From the NCBI RefSeq assembly GCF_008931805.1, contig NZ_CP044399.1, forward strand, positions 806,001-870,000: DNA of 64,000 nucleotides. The letters run 5' to 3'. Both the position numbers and the translations under genes were made by a program. The DNA is from Moritella marina ATCC 15381 (GTDB taxonomy: Bacteria > Pseudomonadota > Gammaproteobacteria > Enterobacterales > Moritellaceae). The notes below the pieces were generated by a model. The model was given only the letters and a program-made list of their open reading frames with translations. It made no database searches and was not told the DNA's origin. Of this stretch, positions 47,982-57,595 are shown piece after piece (the stretch's first letter is position 1; the number at the start of each line of letters is the position of its first letter).

Positions 47982-49102
47982 ACTTTACGAAACCTTAAGT
48001 GGCAGACTGCCATCCAAGTAGCAATATTATATTGCGCTATTTTACGTTTATCAGTTCTACTTAAGCCAAAGTGGGCTAGATCTTCGTTAATGATCTCTAA
48101 ATGGTTCTCATATACTTTTTTGTAGTGTTGCAATGCTTCTCTATTGCTATTTACATACTCTAGCATAGAGTCTCTTTCAGCCGTTTCGACTACGTCTTGA
48201 TAACATTCAAATAGCGCTGAATTACGTTCAATCACATCTTTGAAGCATTTATCACCGATCATTATTTTTTGTAATTCTTTAGGTAACTCCTCGTAGAATG
48301 AATCACCATATATATTCTCTAGTTTCTCTTCTAGATTGGAATAAAAATTTTTATTTTCAGGTTTGTTTTTCCAATCTTCAATCCAGCGATTGAATTTATC
48401 TTCGCTAAGTAGGCCACTGTTATACTTTATAAGCTTATGGCTAGAGTCAAAGCTATCCCTAGAAACAACCTCTATGTCTTCAATTATTTCTTTAATGGGG
48501 TATAACGCTCTAGAATCGACAAGATCTCCAACTCCATTGTTAGGAATTTTATTTATTACGCCATGAAAAACTATTGAACCATCTGAGTTACATAGGAGTA
48601 ATGGACTGCCTGATATTCCTTCCATTGCGTCAGGGCCATGAAGGTCTTCTGTGAAGTTGTTAAAAGAATGTGTTTTAACATTGTACCTTACCTTGTTTTC
48701 TTCTAGTTTGTCACTAAAACTAATAAGCTCAAGAAATACGGGTTCGTTAAGATTCTCTGCTTTTACGTAAGATAAAGACATTAATTTACTATTTATGATT
48801 GAATCACATATAACTACATCGCATACATGATCAATATTAGTTTTAATCTTTAATATCGTTAGGTCATATTTTCTAGCAAATTCGATACAACTTAACAATT
48901 CATAGCTATCGAGATGATTATTCTTGGTGCAAAATATATTGAATTCTCTTTCTTTAGAAAAATCCCTACCGAAAATCACATGACCTGCTGTAATACAATA
49001 GTACTCATTATTAAAGGGGATTATAAAACCACCTCCAATATGAATTCCTTGTGAACGAAAGTATACAAAGTTATTTTTTATATTTTCTTTTAACTGAATC
49101 AT
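47978..49102 (-). CDS. Trypsin-like serine protease effector with helical C-terminal domain
   Basis: A 374-residue protein. Residues about 15-215 form a chymotrypsin-like fold with an apparently complete triad: CITAGHVIFG (His41), RKYDLTILKI (Asp80) and EGISGSPLLL (Ser166). The C-terminal 150 residues are helical and charged, like the C-terminal adaptor domains of ABC-3C effectors. No signal peptide, so it acts in the cytoplasm. The paired MBL protein and this protease resemble the MBL-trypsin dyad also seen in Avs1-type systems. Four-base overlaps couple it to both neighbours. Confidence 0.78.
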   Translation of the reverse strand: MIQLKENIKNNFVYFRSQGIHIGGGFIIPFNNEYYCITAGHVIFGRDFSKEREFNIFCTKNNHLDSYELLSCIEFARKYDLTILKIKTNIDHVCDVVICDSIINSKLMSLSYVKAENLNEPVFLELISFSDKLEENKVRYNVKTHSFNNFTEDLHGPDAMEGISGSPLLLCNSDGSIVFHGVINKIPNNGVGDLVDSRALYPIKEIIEDIEVVSRDSFDSSHKLIKYNSGLLSEDKFNRWIEDWKNKPENKNFYSNLEEKLENIYGDSFYEELPKELQKIMIGDKCFKDVIERNSALFECYQDVVETAERDSMLEYVNSNREALQHYKKVYENHLEIINEDLAHFGLSRTDKRKIAQYNIATWMAVCHLRFRKV

Positions 49103-50064
49103 AGTAAACTCATTGATTTTGAATACTCAATATTGACTTTGAAATTATCAGGTACATTTTTAAGTCTAACTCGTCTACAAACACTTCTGTAATTAAAATA
49201 AAAAGTACATTCATCATACTTATTATCAATGCATGAATTTATAATTCTAACGATTGTTTCTGCATGAGGGTGACCATAATTTCTTGGTCCATTAGTAGAT
49301 ATTATAAATTTATTACAATCTATTTTAGATAATAGCTCTTTACTTGTATTGTACTTGCTTCCGTGATGTGAAACTTTAACCGCATCGAATTTTATTTTAC
49401 GATCAAGCTGATTACTTATAGTGATAGGTAATGAATCTGAAAGGAATAAAACGTTTTTGTTTTTATAAGAAACTATAAATGACATTGACGAAGCATTAAC
49501 TTCATCACCATGAATGGTGGATTTTGGCTCTCCTGGATCTTTAGAGCAATCTATTTCGATAATATCATTAGATACTAGTCCTTCATCGATCACCTTTGGC
49601 CAAGCCTGGTATAAATCACTTACTAGAACGTCATCAGGTGACAATATAGTAATGTTTACATCCCCCAGTTCAATAACTTGATTTGCAATACCTTGTTTAA
49701 TGCTATAACCATTTTGATCTAGCACGGATTTTAAGTTATCACCATCAGAGAAGGTAACTAAACCTTTGTTATTGTTTTGTACTGGAACTAGAGCAGGGTG
49801 ATTCATGTAAATAGGTACTGAGGTAGGAATTACGTGCCTGAAATGTGTAAATAGTTTAGCTATTCCACCAACATGATCACGATCTACATGTGTTACAAAA
49901 ATAGCGTGTAATTGGCAGTGAGTATTATTTTCTAGGTGTCGTTTAATTATGTTGGCTACACGGCGTGTGCCTCCATCAATGATAAATGCAACATTACCGC
50001 ATTCTACGATGAATGAGTCACCTGTTTTAGCTTCTAGTAAATGTATTTTATAGTTATCTTTCAT
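49099..50064 (-). CDS. Metallo-beta-lactamase-fold hydrolase (ComEC-like), effector partner
   Basis: A 321-residue MBL-fold protein with THVDRDHVGG (HxDxDH, 59-64), a later Asp in VLFLSDS and KVSHHGSKYN, giving the full di-metal ligand set of the ComEC/Rec2 MBL subgroup. No membrane segments, so it is a soluble hydrolase, possibly a nuclease or phosphodiesterase (inference). First gene of the minus-strand four-gene operon; the promoter must lie in the AT-rich 50065-50475 region. It overlaps the protease gene by 4 bases. Confidence 0.8.
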   Translation of the reverse strand: MKDNYKIHLLEAKTGDSFIVECGNVAFIIDGGTRRVANIIKRHLENNTHCQLHAIFVTHVDRDHVGGIAKLFTHFRHVIPTSVPIYMNHPALVPVQNNNKGLVTFSDGDNLKSVLDQNGYSIKQGIANQVIELGDVNITILSPDDVLVSDLYQAWPKVIDEGLVSNDIIEIDCSKDPGEPKSTIHGDEVNASSMSFIVSYKNKNVLFLSDSLPITISNQLDRKIKFDAVKVSHHGSKYNTSKELLSKIDCNKFIISTNGPRNYGHPHAETIVRIINSCIDNKYDECTFYFNYRSVCRRVRLKNVPDNFKVNIEYSKSMSLL

Positions 50065-50475
50065 ATTGTGTTACTTTAAACATGCAAGCGAAAGGCAATT
50101 TTACACGTAAAGTAATTGTCGTCTATAAATAATATTTAATAGTTTGATTTAATTCACTTATACTATAAATATACATCTTTTCTGTTTCAGATAATCCATA
50201 CTTTATCATGCAAGATAAGTTGTGAATGGTCTGGGTATTTTATTGTAATGAATTTTCAATCTATCTCTTAAGTAGTTTATTCAATGTATTTAGTAAATAT
50301 TTTATCTTTTAATAAATCAACACTAAAAATATAGTTGTAAAAATATGGACAAATAAGCTTTATTTTTAAACATTTAGTCCATAGAAAATGATATCCTTTA
50401 TGGACACTTAAAATTAATTTTTTGATATGGTTTTATCTATAAATCAATCAATTGCGATTGTCCATACTGTGGATT
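50065..50475. other. AT-rich non-coding region at the right end of the island
   Basis: About 410 bases with no supported gene. It must contain the promoter of the minus-strand MBL-protease-ATPase operon and the inner part of the right element end. No repeat of the CACCCATTAG arm sequence other than the terminal one is seen here. Confidence 0.5.
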
Positions 50476-50501
50476 CTAATGGGTGGTGACCCGAATTATT
50501 G
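50476..50501 (+). other. Right integration junction (attR) of the island
   Basis: CTAATGGGTG (50476-50485) is the exact inverse of the left-end CACCCATTAG. It is followed by GTGACC (50486-50491), and the glycosylase gene resumes with CGAATTATTG at 50492. Circularising the island would place GTGACC between two 10-bp inverted arms, a classic tyrosine-recombinase core with a 6-bp spacer. Confidence 0.75.
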
Positions 50502-51031
50502 ACATTAAGTGGGCAGGTTTTGAAGAAGTATTTTGGAATTTCGATATTGATAAGCTGATCTTAATGCCCGATGACATGTTAGAGCGTAAAGCCGCTGATA
50601 CTAAAATTATTCGTAATTACACTAAGGTAAAGACAGTACGTGATAATGCGATGTGGCTTAAAGAAATCTGTGAAGAATACGGTTCAGTTTCTGAGTGGTT
50701 AGCACTATGGCCTGCAGATGATGTGGTCGGTTTGTGGTTGTATATGAAAAAACACGGCAGTCGTTTAGGTGGCAATACAGGTCCTTATGCACTGCGCCGT
50801 TTAGGTAAAGATACCTTTATTTTGAGTTCGGATGTTGAAGCTTATTTCCGTGGCCATAAATTGATTGACGGCGGCTTGATGACAAAGCGTAGTTTGACGA
50901 CGATCCAGGACACCTTTAATCAGTGGCAAAAGCAGTCGGGCTATTCGTTACAGGCGCTAAGCCAAATTGTCGCTTATTCGGTGGGTGATAACCGTGTTGG
51001 TTTTAGTGCGGAAAGTGTCGGCGACGAGTAA
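50492..51031 (+). pseudogene. 3' part of the DNA-3-methyladenine glycosylase I-like gene
   Basis: The remaining 179 residues plus stop of the gene begun at 18126, starting RIIDIKWAGFEEVFWNFDID and including GSRLGGNTGPYALRRLGKDTFIL and VAYSVGDNRVGFS. An open frame runs back to a GTG at 50483 inside the island end, but that is not a natural start. No sign of decay (no stops or frameshifts), suggesting that the insertion is recent or that the gene is periodically restored by excision. Confidence 0.9.
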
Positions 51032-51086
51032 GAGAGTGTCGATGATAACAAGTAGAATGAAAATGATGAAAAATAGAGTGAAAGTG

Positions 51087-51605
51087 ATGAATAAATTAAT
51101 GGTTCCCCTGTTATTGCTGTGCGCATTCGTATTTCCAGCACAAGCGCTGACTGTTAAGTTTAGTGAAGCAGAACTACAAGAAAAAGTGTCTAATGCGATG
51201 CCGCTAGTGAGGAAAACATCTTTTATGACGGTGGAGTTAACCAACCCTATATTGACGCTAGCGAAAGACAAAAATGAAATTGAATTACAGCTAAACGTTA
51301 AGCTGTTGATGGGGGAGTTAGCGAATAAAGGGTATGCTCGACTGACTGGATCATTGCGCTATAAAGCCGAGGATGCGGCGTTTTATGTCACTAATATGCA
51401 AGTACATGAAGTACGCGTTGAAGGTATGCCTGAATTCTTTACCCCGCAAGTGAAGCAAATGGCAGAGCAGGTGGTCAATCCAGTACTGGATAAAATGCCC
51501 ATTTATAAACTCAAAGATGACGTAACCCAAACGATGATTAAAGCAGTATTAGAGTCAATAGAAGTGCATAACAAAACTTTAATCGCGACGCTTAACGTAA
51601 TTTAA
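51087..51605 (+). CDS. DUF1439-like secreted protein
   Basis: The protein begins MNKLMVPLLLLCAFVFPAQA, a Sec signal peptide with cleavage before LTVKFSEAELQEKV; the mature part of about 150 residues has the alternating strands of DUF1439/lipid-binding-like envelope proteins. In-frame ATGs at 51042, 51057 and 51087 are possible; I prefer 51087 for its signal peptide and the GAGTGAAAG upstream, but 51057 would add a basic n-region. No lipobox. It is probably a periplasmic protein of unknown ligand. It lies just downstream of the glycosylase remainder, possibly in the same transcript. Confidence 0.7.
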   Translation: MNKLMVPLLLLCAFVFPAQALTVKFSEAELQEKVSNAMPLVRKTSFMTVELTNPILTLAKDKNEIELQLNVKLLMGELANKGYARLTGSLRYKAEDAAFYVTNMQVHEVRVEGMPEFFTPQVKQMAEQVVNPVLDKMPIYKLKDDVTQTMIKAVLESIEVHNKTLIATLNVI

Positions 51606-51729
51606 GTGTTAATAATATTGTGATCTGCATCATGTTTTGATATTATCCCTATAGAGGTACTTTTGGCTGATGCATTAGCCAAATCGACAGTTCTCGAGAA
51701 TCTGTTTTCTAAAGTAAGGATATTTTATT

Positions 51730-52164
51730 TTGACAATTCAACAGTCTACAAAGCTCCGTGAGCGCGATTGTGCGAAACAGAGCGAGGGTAATACTCAGCA
51801 AGTTAATTGTAAGGGTGACAAGATAGAAAACATTGCACAGCTGTTAATGCATTTAGGCATGGACGATATTAAAGATAAGTGTGATGACTGTGATATTGAA
51901 GTTCGTAACGTTTGTTTAGCTAAATTGCAGCAGACTGACACGGTCAAGCGAACTAAAATAATGCCTAAGGGATTGACGACTGAACGACTCGTTACTGAGG
52001 AATTAGTCACTGAAAAAATAGCCAAAAAGACAACAGGCAGTCCCCGTACTGAAAATCATTTGTTAAGCAATCAATTGCCGAGTGGCAAAGAGCGGAGTAT
52101 AGAGAATAAACTTATTCTAAGCAGTATTTTCGCCAGTATATTTATCGTCGCGATGCGATTTTAA
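51730..52164 (+). CDS. Hypothetical protein
   Basis: A 144-residue protein from a TTG start (AAGGA 9 bases upstream). The N-terminal half has two cysteine pairs (DKCDDCDIEVRNVC) in a helical acidic region; the middle repeats LVTEELVTEK-like blocks; the C-terminus ends in a hydrophobic LILSSIFASIFIVAM segment that could be a membrane anchor. No family recognised. A perfect 13-bp hairpin follows. Confidence 0.5.
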   Translation: MTIQQSTKLRERDCAKQSEGNTQQVNCKGDKIENIAQLLMHLGMDDIKDKCDDCDIEVRNVCLAKLQQTDTVKRTKIMPKGLTTERLVTEELVTEKIAKKTTGSPRTENHLLSNQLPSGKERSIENKLILSSIFASIFIVAMRF

Positions 52165-52180
52165 TAACGAGATACCATCC

Positions 52181-52212
52181 GCAATAAGCCCTGTATGAAC
52201 AGGGCTTATTGC
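52181..52212. terminator. Bidirectional hairpin between convergent genes
   Basis: GCAATAAGCCCTG (52181-52193) pairs perfectly with CAGGGCTTATTGC (52200-52212) around a 6-base loop. It lies between the hypothetical gene and the convergent chemotaxis receptor, so it likely ends both transcripts, although no strong T-run is adjacent. Confidence 0.7.
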
Positions 52213-52233
52213 GTTCAGTTCATCAGTAAAGTG

Positions 52234-54150
52234 TTACAGTTTAAACACGCCAACCATATCACCAAGGCGTATCGACAGATCACGTAGTTCGTGACTCGAC
52301 TTAGCTAACCCTTCAGCAGTATCAGCCGTACATTGAGTAATATCATTAATCTCAACAATATTCTGGTTAATCTCATTCACTACTGTTGATTGTTCTTCAG
52401 TTGCCGTTGCTACTTGCGTGTTCATATCCGAGATCAAGCAAATGCGCTCACCAATAGACACGAGTGCTGCCGAAGTATCCGTCGTTGCTATGGTACCTTG
52501 TGTGGTTAATTCACTGCTTTTCAGCATTGCCGCAACAGCACTTTTAGCTTCATTTTGTAAGTTATCAATCATGGCTTGAATTTCGTTTGTTGATTGCGCA
52601 GTGCGGCTAGCCAAATTACGTACTTCATCTGCAACGACGGCAAAACCACGACCTTGTTCACCTGCTCGAGCAGCTTCAATGGCGGCATTTAAAGCCAGTA
52701 AGTTAGTTTGTGCAGAGATACTGCTGATCACTTCTAAAATGCTACCAATCGCCTGGGTATTATTAGCTAACGAGTCGATAACTTGGCTTACTTCACCCAC
52801 ATCGCCAGCGAGCTGGTGGATAACATTACTGGCTTGAGAAACCACAAGCTGGCCATTACGCGTATCTGCTTCAGCGCTTTGGGCTTCACCTGCTGCACTT
52901 GAGGCATTGCCTGCGATCTCATTAACCGTTGCGCCCATTTCATTAATAGCGGTGACAACAAGGAAAGTACGGTCGCGTTGTTCATGGCTGTTATCTAAAG
53001 TAATTTGCGCTTGGTTAGCGACTTCAGTTGCAGCGCTTTGTAATGCTTCACCTGTGCGCGATACTTCTTGCATCGATGTGTGGATCTTGGTGATAAAACT
53101 ATTAAAACCTAACGACAGTTGGGCTATTTCATCATGCCCTTGAATATCGATACGTTGGCGTAAGTCGCCGTCACCATTACCGAGTTCTGCAAACACAGCT
53201 GCGATGCGCTGAATAGGACGCGTGATGGTATTGCCTAACCAGATAGCAATAAAAGTAAAAGCAAGAGCAATCGCTAATGTCCACAGCATGATCTTATTAT
53301 TCGCTTGTGACAAGGTTGCGAATGCTTCTTCGGTCGGTAACTCGGCAATCACATACCAATCCATTGATGGAATATAACTACTGGCTATATGTGTATCACG
53401 ACCTGAAACAACCGCTTCACTCATGTTAAATGCACTTTTTTGTAATAGGTTTGATGCAACATCACGATTGTATAATTGGCTTAAGTCAGCTTTACCGATT
53501 TGGTTATTGTCTTTGTGTAAGCGCACCGTACCCTTTGCATCAACTAAGTATATAAAACCAGTTTGCTCTAGTTTGAACTGGTTAATAAAATCAACCATAT
53601 CATCGAGCGACTTAGAGAAACCTGCCATGCCTAGGCCATTGAGCTGTTGATAATTAATGAATAACTTGGTGTCGCCATTAGACTCTTTAAAAATACTTAC
53701 CGATTGTGATTTATTGCTGTTAGTGAAATCATAGAACCAATTGTCTTGCTGACGATTCAGTTGACGTAAAAACCCATCTTGGTTCCAATAGTTACCGTTT
53801 GTGCGGTTCGCTATGGAAGCGTCAATGAGTTGGTATTGATTTTTAACATCATTCAATGCTTGAACTAATTGTTGTTCTTGTTGCGGAGCCGTTGTTTTAT
53901 CAAGGCGCTCTAACATAAAGCGATTACTCGCTAACTGTTCAGCGGCTTGTTGTATGGTTGAAATTTCTTTATCAACCTCATTACGGATCTGCATTAGCTT
54001 TGCTGGTAATTCAGATGTCGTTAAACGTGTTTCAATCACGTTTTTGGCTAGATTCTGACTGACAAAACCAACGAGTAAGGTCGCGGTTATTACGGCACTG
54101 ATCATGGTGATGATCAGTTTTTGTTTAATGCTAAATTGACTGAAATTCAT
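52234..54150 (-). CDS. Methyl-accepting chemotaxis protein
   Basis: A 638-residue transducer. One membrane segment (about 13-32), a periplasmic sensor of roughly 240 residues with dCache-like features ([18 protein letters not shown], then [17 protein letters not shown]), a second segment (about 282-305), HAMP, and the long cytoplasmic coiled coil with the conserved hairpin tip [23 protein letters not shown]. Ligand unknown; the DAKG-type sensor often binds amino or organic acids (family knowledge, not shown here). A stand-alone gene. Confidence 0.9.
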   Translation of the reverse strand: MNFSQFSIKQKLIITMISAVITATLLVGFVSQNLAKNVIETRLTTSELPAKLMQIRNEVDKEISTIQQAAEQLASNRFMLERLDKTTAPQQEQQLVQALNDVKNQYQLIDASIANRTNGNYWNQDGFLRQLNRQQDNWFYDFTNSNKSQSVSIFKESNGDTKLFINYQQLNGLGMAGFSKSLDDMVDFINQFKLEQTGFIYLVDAKGTVRLHKDNNQIGKADLSQLYNRDVASNLLQKSAFNMSEAVVSGRDTHIASSYIPSMDWYVIAELPTEEAFATLSQANNKIMLWTLAIALAFTFIAIWLGNTITRPIQRIAAVFAELGNGDGDLRQRIDIQGHDEIAQLSLGFNSFITKIHTSMQEVSRTGEALQSAATEVANQAQITLDNSHEQRDRTFLVVTAINEMGATVNEIAGNASSAAGEAQSAEADTRNGQLVVSQASNVIHQLAGDVGEVSQVIDSLANNTQAIGSILEVISSISAQTNLLALNAAIEAARAGEQGRGFAVVADEVRNLASRTAQSTNEIQAMIDNLQNEAKSAVAAMLKSSELTTQGTIATTDTSAALVSIGERICLISDMNTQVATATEEQSTVVNEINQNIVEINDITQCTADTAEGLAKSSHELRDLSIRLGDMVGVFKL

Positions 54151-54395
54151 GGGGTTGCTGTCCTAGCCTAGAAATAATAAAAGTTTAACCATTAAAATTA
54201 ATTTAATCATTATAATTTAATTTTAATATAATACGTTAATAAACAGGTTAGCGGCTGAGTTTGTGAAATCTTTAGTTATATAAACCAACTTTAACCCTAC
54301 TTTTAATTAATTAAGCATCCGAGTGTTTAAAAAGTGGCATTTTTATAGTATAAGGGCGGGTTGAAGTAAGAATATCCCCAAATTAGGAACTAAAA

Positions 54396-54728
54396 ATGTC
54401 TAAAATGTTTTTCAAAGGTCGTATTGACGCAAGATTAAATCACGTTAAAGCTGGCTATAACACTAACCGTGATATTAAATTGGGTTCGGAAGAATCGCCT
54501 TTAAATTTGATCGTGCAAACAGCAGAGCGTCAAACTGAAATTGAAGCAATTTTAGCGGAAACAAAATTAGTTGCGAACATCGAAGTAAATGCAGATAAAG
54601 AAGAAAATATCCGTGATTTAAATGGCATGTTGAATAAGCCAAAAACAACTGTATTCGAAAAGACACCTAATCGTAACGATCCTTGCTCATGTGGTAGTGG
54701 TAAAAAATACAAAAAATGTTGTGCATAA
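54396..54728 (+). CDS. SEC-C motif protein, PBPRA1643 family
   Basis: A 110-residue protein ending [17 protein letters not shown], the SEC-C zinc-binding motif; the first 80 residues ([22 protein letters not shown]) match the small SWIM/SEC-C family named from Photobacterium. Zinc binding and nucleic-acid or ribosome-associated roles are guesses from the motif. The start is a good ATG and an intrinsic terminator follows. Confidence 0.85.
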   Translation: MSKMFFKGRIDARLNHVKAGYNTNRDIKLGSEESPLNLIVQTAERQTEIEAILAETKLVANIEVNADKEENIRDLNGMLNKPKTTVFEKTPNRNDPCSCGSGKKYKKCCA

Positions 54729-54774
54729 TTTGATTTAAAACTAATTTTTTTTAGTATTTAAACTATATATTATT

Positions 54775-54806
54775 AAGCCCTTAATTATTTTATTAAGGGC
54801 TTTTTT
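54775..54806 (+). terminator. Intrinsic terminator after the SEC-C gene
   Basis: AAGCCCTTAAT pairs with ATTAAGGGCTT around a short T-rich loop and runs into TTTTTT. Located about 50 bases after the SEC-C stop. Confidence 0.88.
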
Positions 54807-54970
54807 GATCTTTGCCACTTAATTTTCATCACTGCCGGATATTGTGAATATAGGCTTGTTTTACCGGTAACATAAACCACTTAATTCACCATATAGCCAC
54901 TGACGAAATCAATACTATTAATATGCACCTATGTTACTAAAATTACGCTCATATAAATAAGGAGATCTAT

Positions 54971-55015
54971 ATGAGTTTGTTGTATTTTTTTTGGTGGCTA
55001 GCGTCTATCAACTAG
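54971..55015 (+). CDS. 14-codon ORF in a short transcript (leader-like or small membrane peptide)
   Basis: ATG at 54971 is preceded by AAGGAG at ideal spacing and encodes MSLLYFFWWLASIN, then TAG. The peptide is hydrophobic with tandem Trp codons. It is followed by a 14-bp inverted repeat (55052-55065 with 55117-55130) and a strong terminator (55135-55178). No plus-strand gene follows, so it would sit in a self-contained RNA of about 200 bases. It may be a small membrane peptide, a dual-function RNA, or a coincidence; the ribosome site and terminator argue for transcription and translation. Confidence 0.45.
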   Translation: MSLLYFFWWLASIN

Positions 55016-55051
55016 CTCGTACAGCACTGTTGCTGACAAGGATGCATAGAA

Positions 55052-55130
55052 GATTGAATATAAGTCAGCCTGGCAGGGGTGAAAAGAGTGATTATACATT
55101 TAAGTAATGTTTCTTTATATTCAATCTTTT
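55052..55130 (+). ncRNA. Putative structured RNA segment with long-range stem
   Basis: AAGATTGAATATAA (55052-55065) is perfectly complementary to TTATATTCAATCTT (55117-55130) with a 51-base internal segment. It lies between the 14-codon ORF and the terminator, which suggests a structured 3' part of a small transcript. No known RNA family recognised. Confidence 0.4.
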
Positions 55131-55134
55131 GCAT

Positions 55135-55178
55135 AAAAATAGCCTTACTCACGAGTCACGTGGTAAGGCTATTTTTTT
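55135..55178. terminator. Bidirectional intrinsic terminator
   Basis: AAAATAGCCTTAC pairs with GTAAGGCTATTTT around a loop that itself contains CACGAGTCACGTG. T-runs flank it on both strands, so it can end the short plus-strand transcript and the minus-strand LytTR-regulator operon. Confidence 0.88.
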
Positions 55179-55186
55179 GTGACTAC

Positions 55187-55900
55187 TTACAGAATACCTA
55201 AATTTTGTTTTAGTAATTTCAAGTAGCGGCGGCTAACGGGGATCATTTGACCACTGTTGGTCATTATTTCAGCCAAGCCATTATCTAATAGCTGGATCTC
55301 TTTAATTGCTTTTAGATTGACCAGATATTGTCGATGGCAGCGAATCAAAGGCGTCTTCTCTTCCAACACTTTCAGCGTCAGCTGACTTGTCGCATTTTGC
55401 TGGCCAGTATTGATGCAGACACCTGACAGCCCACTGTGCGCAAATTCAATATCTTGGATGGCGATAATTAAAATTCGGTTGTGGCCAATACAAGGCACAT
55501 GCTCTAACTGAGCCTGTGTAATGACACTATAATTTACTTGCTCGGTTGATTTTACCAAGCGCTCTACTGTTTTTTGGAGTCGGGCTGGGTCAACTGGTTT
55601 GAGCAAATAATCAAAGGCATTTTCTTCAAACGCCTGTACGGCATATTGATCGTAGGCTGTTGAAAAAACTACTTTCGGCATGGTGTCAGTATTTAACATC
55701 GACAGCATCTCGATACCGGTTATTTGTGGCATCTGAATGTCTAAAAATATAATGTCGGGTTTGTATTTATTAATTAATTGTAATCCTTCAATGGCATTTT
55801 CTGCTTGTTGAATTACCTGAACTTGTTTGGTTTCATGTAATAATTCGATTAACTCTTCACGAGCATACTGTTCGTCGTCAATGACAATAGCGTTAAGCAT
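55187..55900 (-). CDS. LytTR-family response regulator (BtsR/YpdB-like)
   Basis: A 237-residue regulator: receiver domain with the acidic pair IDDE (8-11), phosphoacceptor Asp54 in IIFLDIQMP and LLKPVD; then a C-terminal LytTR DNA-binding domain (IQDIEFAHSGLSG, LIRCHRQYLVNLKAI, MIPVSRRYLKLLKQ). It pairs with the LytS-type kinase encoded 3 bp upstream. Similarity of both partners to E. coli BtsSR suggests control of a pyruvate or peptide/carbon-starvation transporter, but no such target gene is in the window. Confidence 0.88.
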   Translation of the reverse strand: MLNAIVIDDEQYAREELIELLHETKQVQVIQQAENAIEGLQLINKYKPDIIFLDIQMPQITGIEMLSMLNTDTMPKVVFSTAYDQYAVQAFEENAFDYLLKPVDPARLQKTVERLVKSTEQVNYSVITQAQLEHVPCIGHNRILIIAIQDIEFAHSGLSGVCINTGQQNATSQLTLKVLEEKTPLIRCHRQYLVNLKAIKEIQLLDNGLAEIMTNSGQMIPVSRRYLKLLKQNLGIL

Positions 55901-55903
55901 GAG

Positions 55904-57595
55904 TTAGTTTTCCTTATTCGTTGTTAGCGTGCTTGTAGGCAGCAAAAATGATATTTGGGTCAGCTTATTTGTGGTTGTTGCTATTTGCAGGCTTGAGCTT
56001 TCGTTAAAATGATTAACGAGTCTCTTGTCTACTATTTTAAGTCCTAGCCCTGTTGATTTTTCTTTGTTGGTGACAAACGTACCGGCATTGTCAGTGACAA
56101 AAATACGTGCACCTTCAGCCGTATTATGGCTGTATATTTCTAACTTACCTGCGCTCAACATCGTTGAAATACCGTGCTTAATGGCATTTTCAATCAGTGG
56201 TTGCAGCGTGAAGGTCGGTAGTTTTATATCCAGTAACGCGGGGTCTATATCAACGTTTACACGTAATCGGTTTGTTAATCTTGCTTGTTCTATCGTGAGG
56301 TAGGCATTTACATGCGATAATTCCTCGCGCAAGCTGACAGACTCGATATTTTGTTTTAGATTCTTACGAAAAAATTGTGACAGGTGCTGTATTAATATTC
56401 TCGCTTTTTCTGGTTCTCGACGTGTTACAGCACTGATTGTGGTCAATGCATTGAACAAGAAGTGCGGATTAACTTGGGCATGTAATAGCTTCAATTCTGC
56501 TTGTGTTAACAAGGTTTGCTGTTGTTGGTAGTGACCCAACAATATCTGGCTAGACAGCAGCTGGGCGATACCTTCTGCCATTGATATGTTGATGTTAGAC
56601 AGTAGTTTTCGGCGTGCTTCGTAGAGTTTAATCGTACCGACCACTTTGTTATCACCATTGCGTAACGGCAGGATAATCGCAGTCCCTAGGCGACAGCGTC
56701 GGTTAATCTTGCATTGGTAGGTATCGGCACTGGTGTTCAGATCGATAATGCGATTTTCATCAATGGCTTGCTGAATACAGCTAGAGATAGGCACATTCGT
56801 ATGATGGTGTTGTTCGCCGATACCGATAAAGGCTAAGATATTTTGGGTATCGGTGATAGCGATAGCGCCAACACTGGTTTCTTCATGAATGATACGAGCA
56901 ATTGTTTGCGCGCTGTCAGTATTGAGTCCTTGGTTGAGAATACCAACACTGCGGTCGGCAATTCTAAGGGCGCGCTGCGAAAAAGCAGTAGAGTATTTTT
57001 CATAGATAGACTTCCTATCTTCAATAATACTCATGAATAGCACGGCACCTATGGTATTGGCTAAGATCATAGGCACTGCGACCTTACTGACTAAATCATA
57101 GGCCTGTTGATAAGGTTCGGCGACAATCAGTATTATCGCCATTTGAGTCAGTTCTGCAAACAAGGTGATAGAGAAGATAACTTGTGGTTTGAATAAGTAG
57201 TTTATCTTATTCTTACGCAATAGGTAGACATGCAGTAACCCGCCGATAAGTCCTTCGACAGATGTTGAAATAGCACAAGCGACATCAGTAAATCCCCCCA
57301 TGAAGTAGCGATGTATCCCCCCTGTCATGCCAACGGCTAATCCGACTATTGGACCACCAAATAGCCCCCCCATAACAGCGCCTATAGCCCGCGTATTGGC
57401 AATGGCATCTTCATATTGCAGGCCAAAATAACTGCCCATGATACAAAACATTGAAAATATTAAGTAACAGCTAAACTTATGTTCCCAGCGTGAGGATATG
57501 TTTAACAACGGCATAAATATCGGGGTTTTGCTAAGTAAATAAGCAAAGACGAGGTAAACACACATTTGTTGTAATAGAGAGGGGATTAGTTCCAT
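55904..57595 (-). CDS. LytS-type sensor histidine kinase (BtsS-like)
   Basis: A 563-residue kinase. An N-terminal 5TM/6TM LytS receptor domain (about 1-190, with YFGLQYEDAIANTRAIGAVMGGLFGGP), a GAF domain (about 215-355) and a His_kinase domain with the phospho-acceptor in LLHAQVNPHFLFNAL (His378); the ATPase part shows PLIENAIKHG and GLGLKIVDKRL. These match the LytS/BtsS/YpdA class. First gene of the two-gene operon. The ligand may be pyruvate by analogy to BtsS (inference). Confidence 0.87.
   Translation of the reverse strand: MELIPSLLQQMCVYLVFAYLLSKTPIFMPLLNISSRWEHKFSCYLIFSMFCIMGSYFGLQYEDAIANTRAIGAVMGGLFGGPIVGLAVGMTGGIHRYFMGGFTDVACAISTSVEGLIGGLLHVYLLRKNKINYLFKPQVIFSITLFAELTQMAIILIVAEPYQQAYDLVSKVAVPMILANTIGAVLFMSIIEDRKSIYEKYSTAFSQRALRIADRSVGILNQGLNTDSAQTIARIIHEETSVGAIAITDTQNILAFIGIGEQHHHTNVPISSCIQQAIDENRIIDLNTSADTYQCKINRRCRLGTAIILPLRNGDNKVVGTIKLYEARRKLLSNINISMAEGIAQLLSSQILLGHYQQQQTLLTQAELKLLHAQVNPHFLFNALTTISAVTRREPEKARILIQHLSQFFRKNLKQNIESVSLREELSHVNAYLTIEQARLTNRLRVNVDIDPALLDIKLPTFTLQPLIENAIKHGISTMLSAGKLEIYSHNTAEGARIFVTDNAGTFVTNKEKSTGLGLKIVDKRLVNHFNESSSLQIATTTNKLTQISFLLPTSTLTTNKEN

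Noticed and set aside
50483-51031. Open frame starting with GTG at the right island end
   Set aside because: The start lies in the element terminus and the body is the glycosylase remainder; it is a truncated gene, not a separate protein.
54971-55015. Trp-operon attenuator leader peptide
   Set aside because: It has tandem Trp codons, but no biosynthetic gene follows on the strand and the next feature is a bidirectional terminator.
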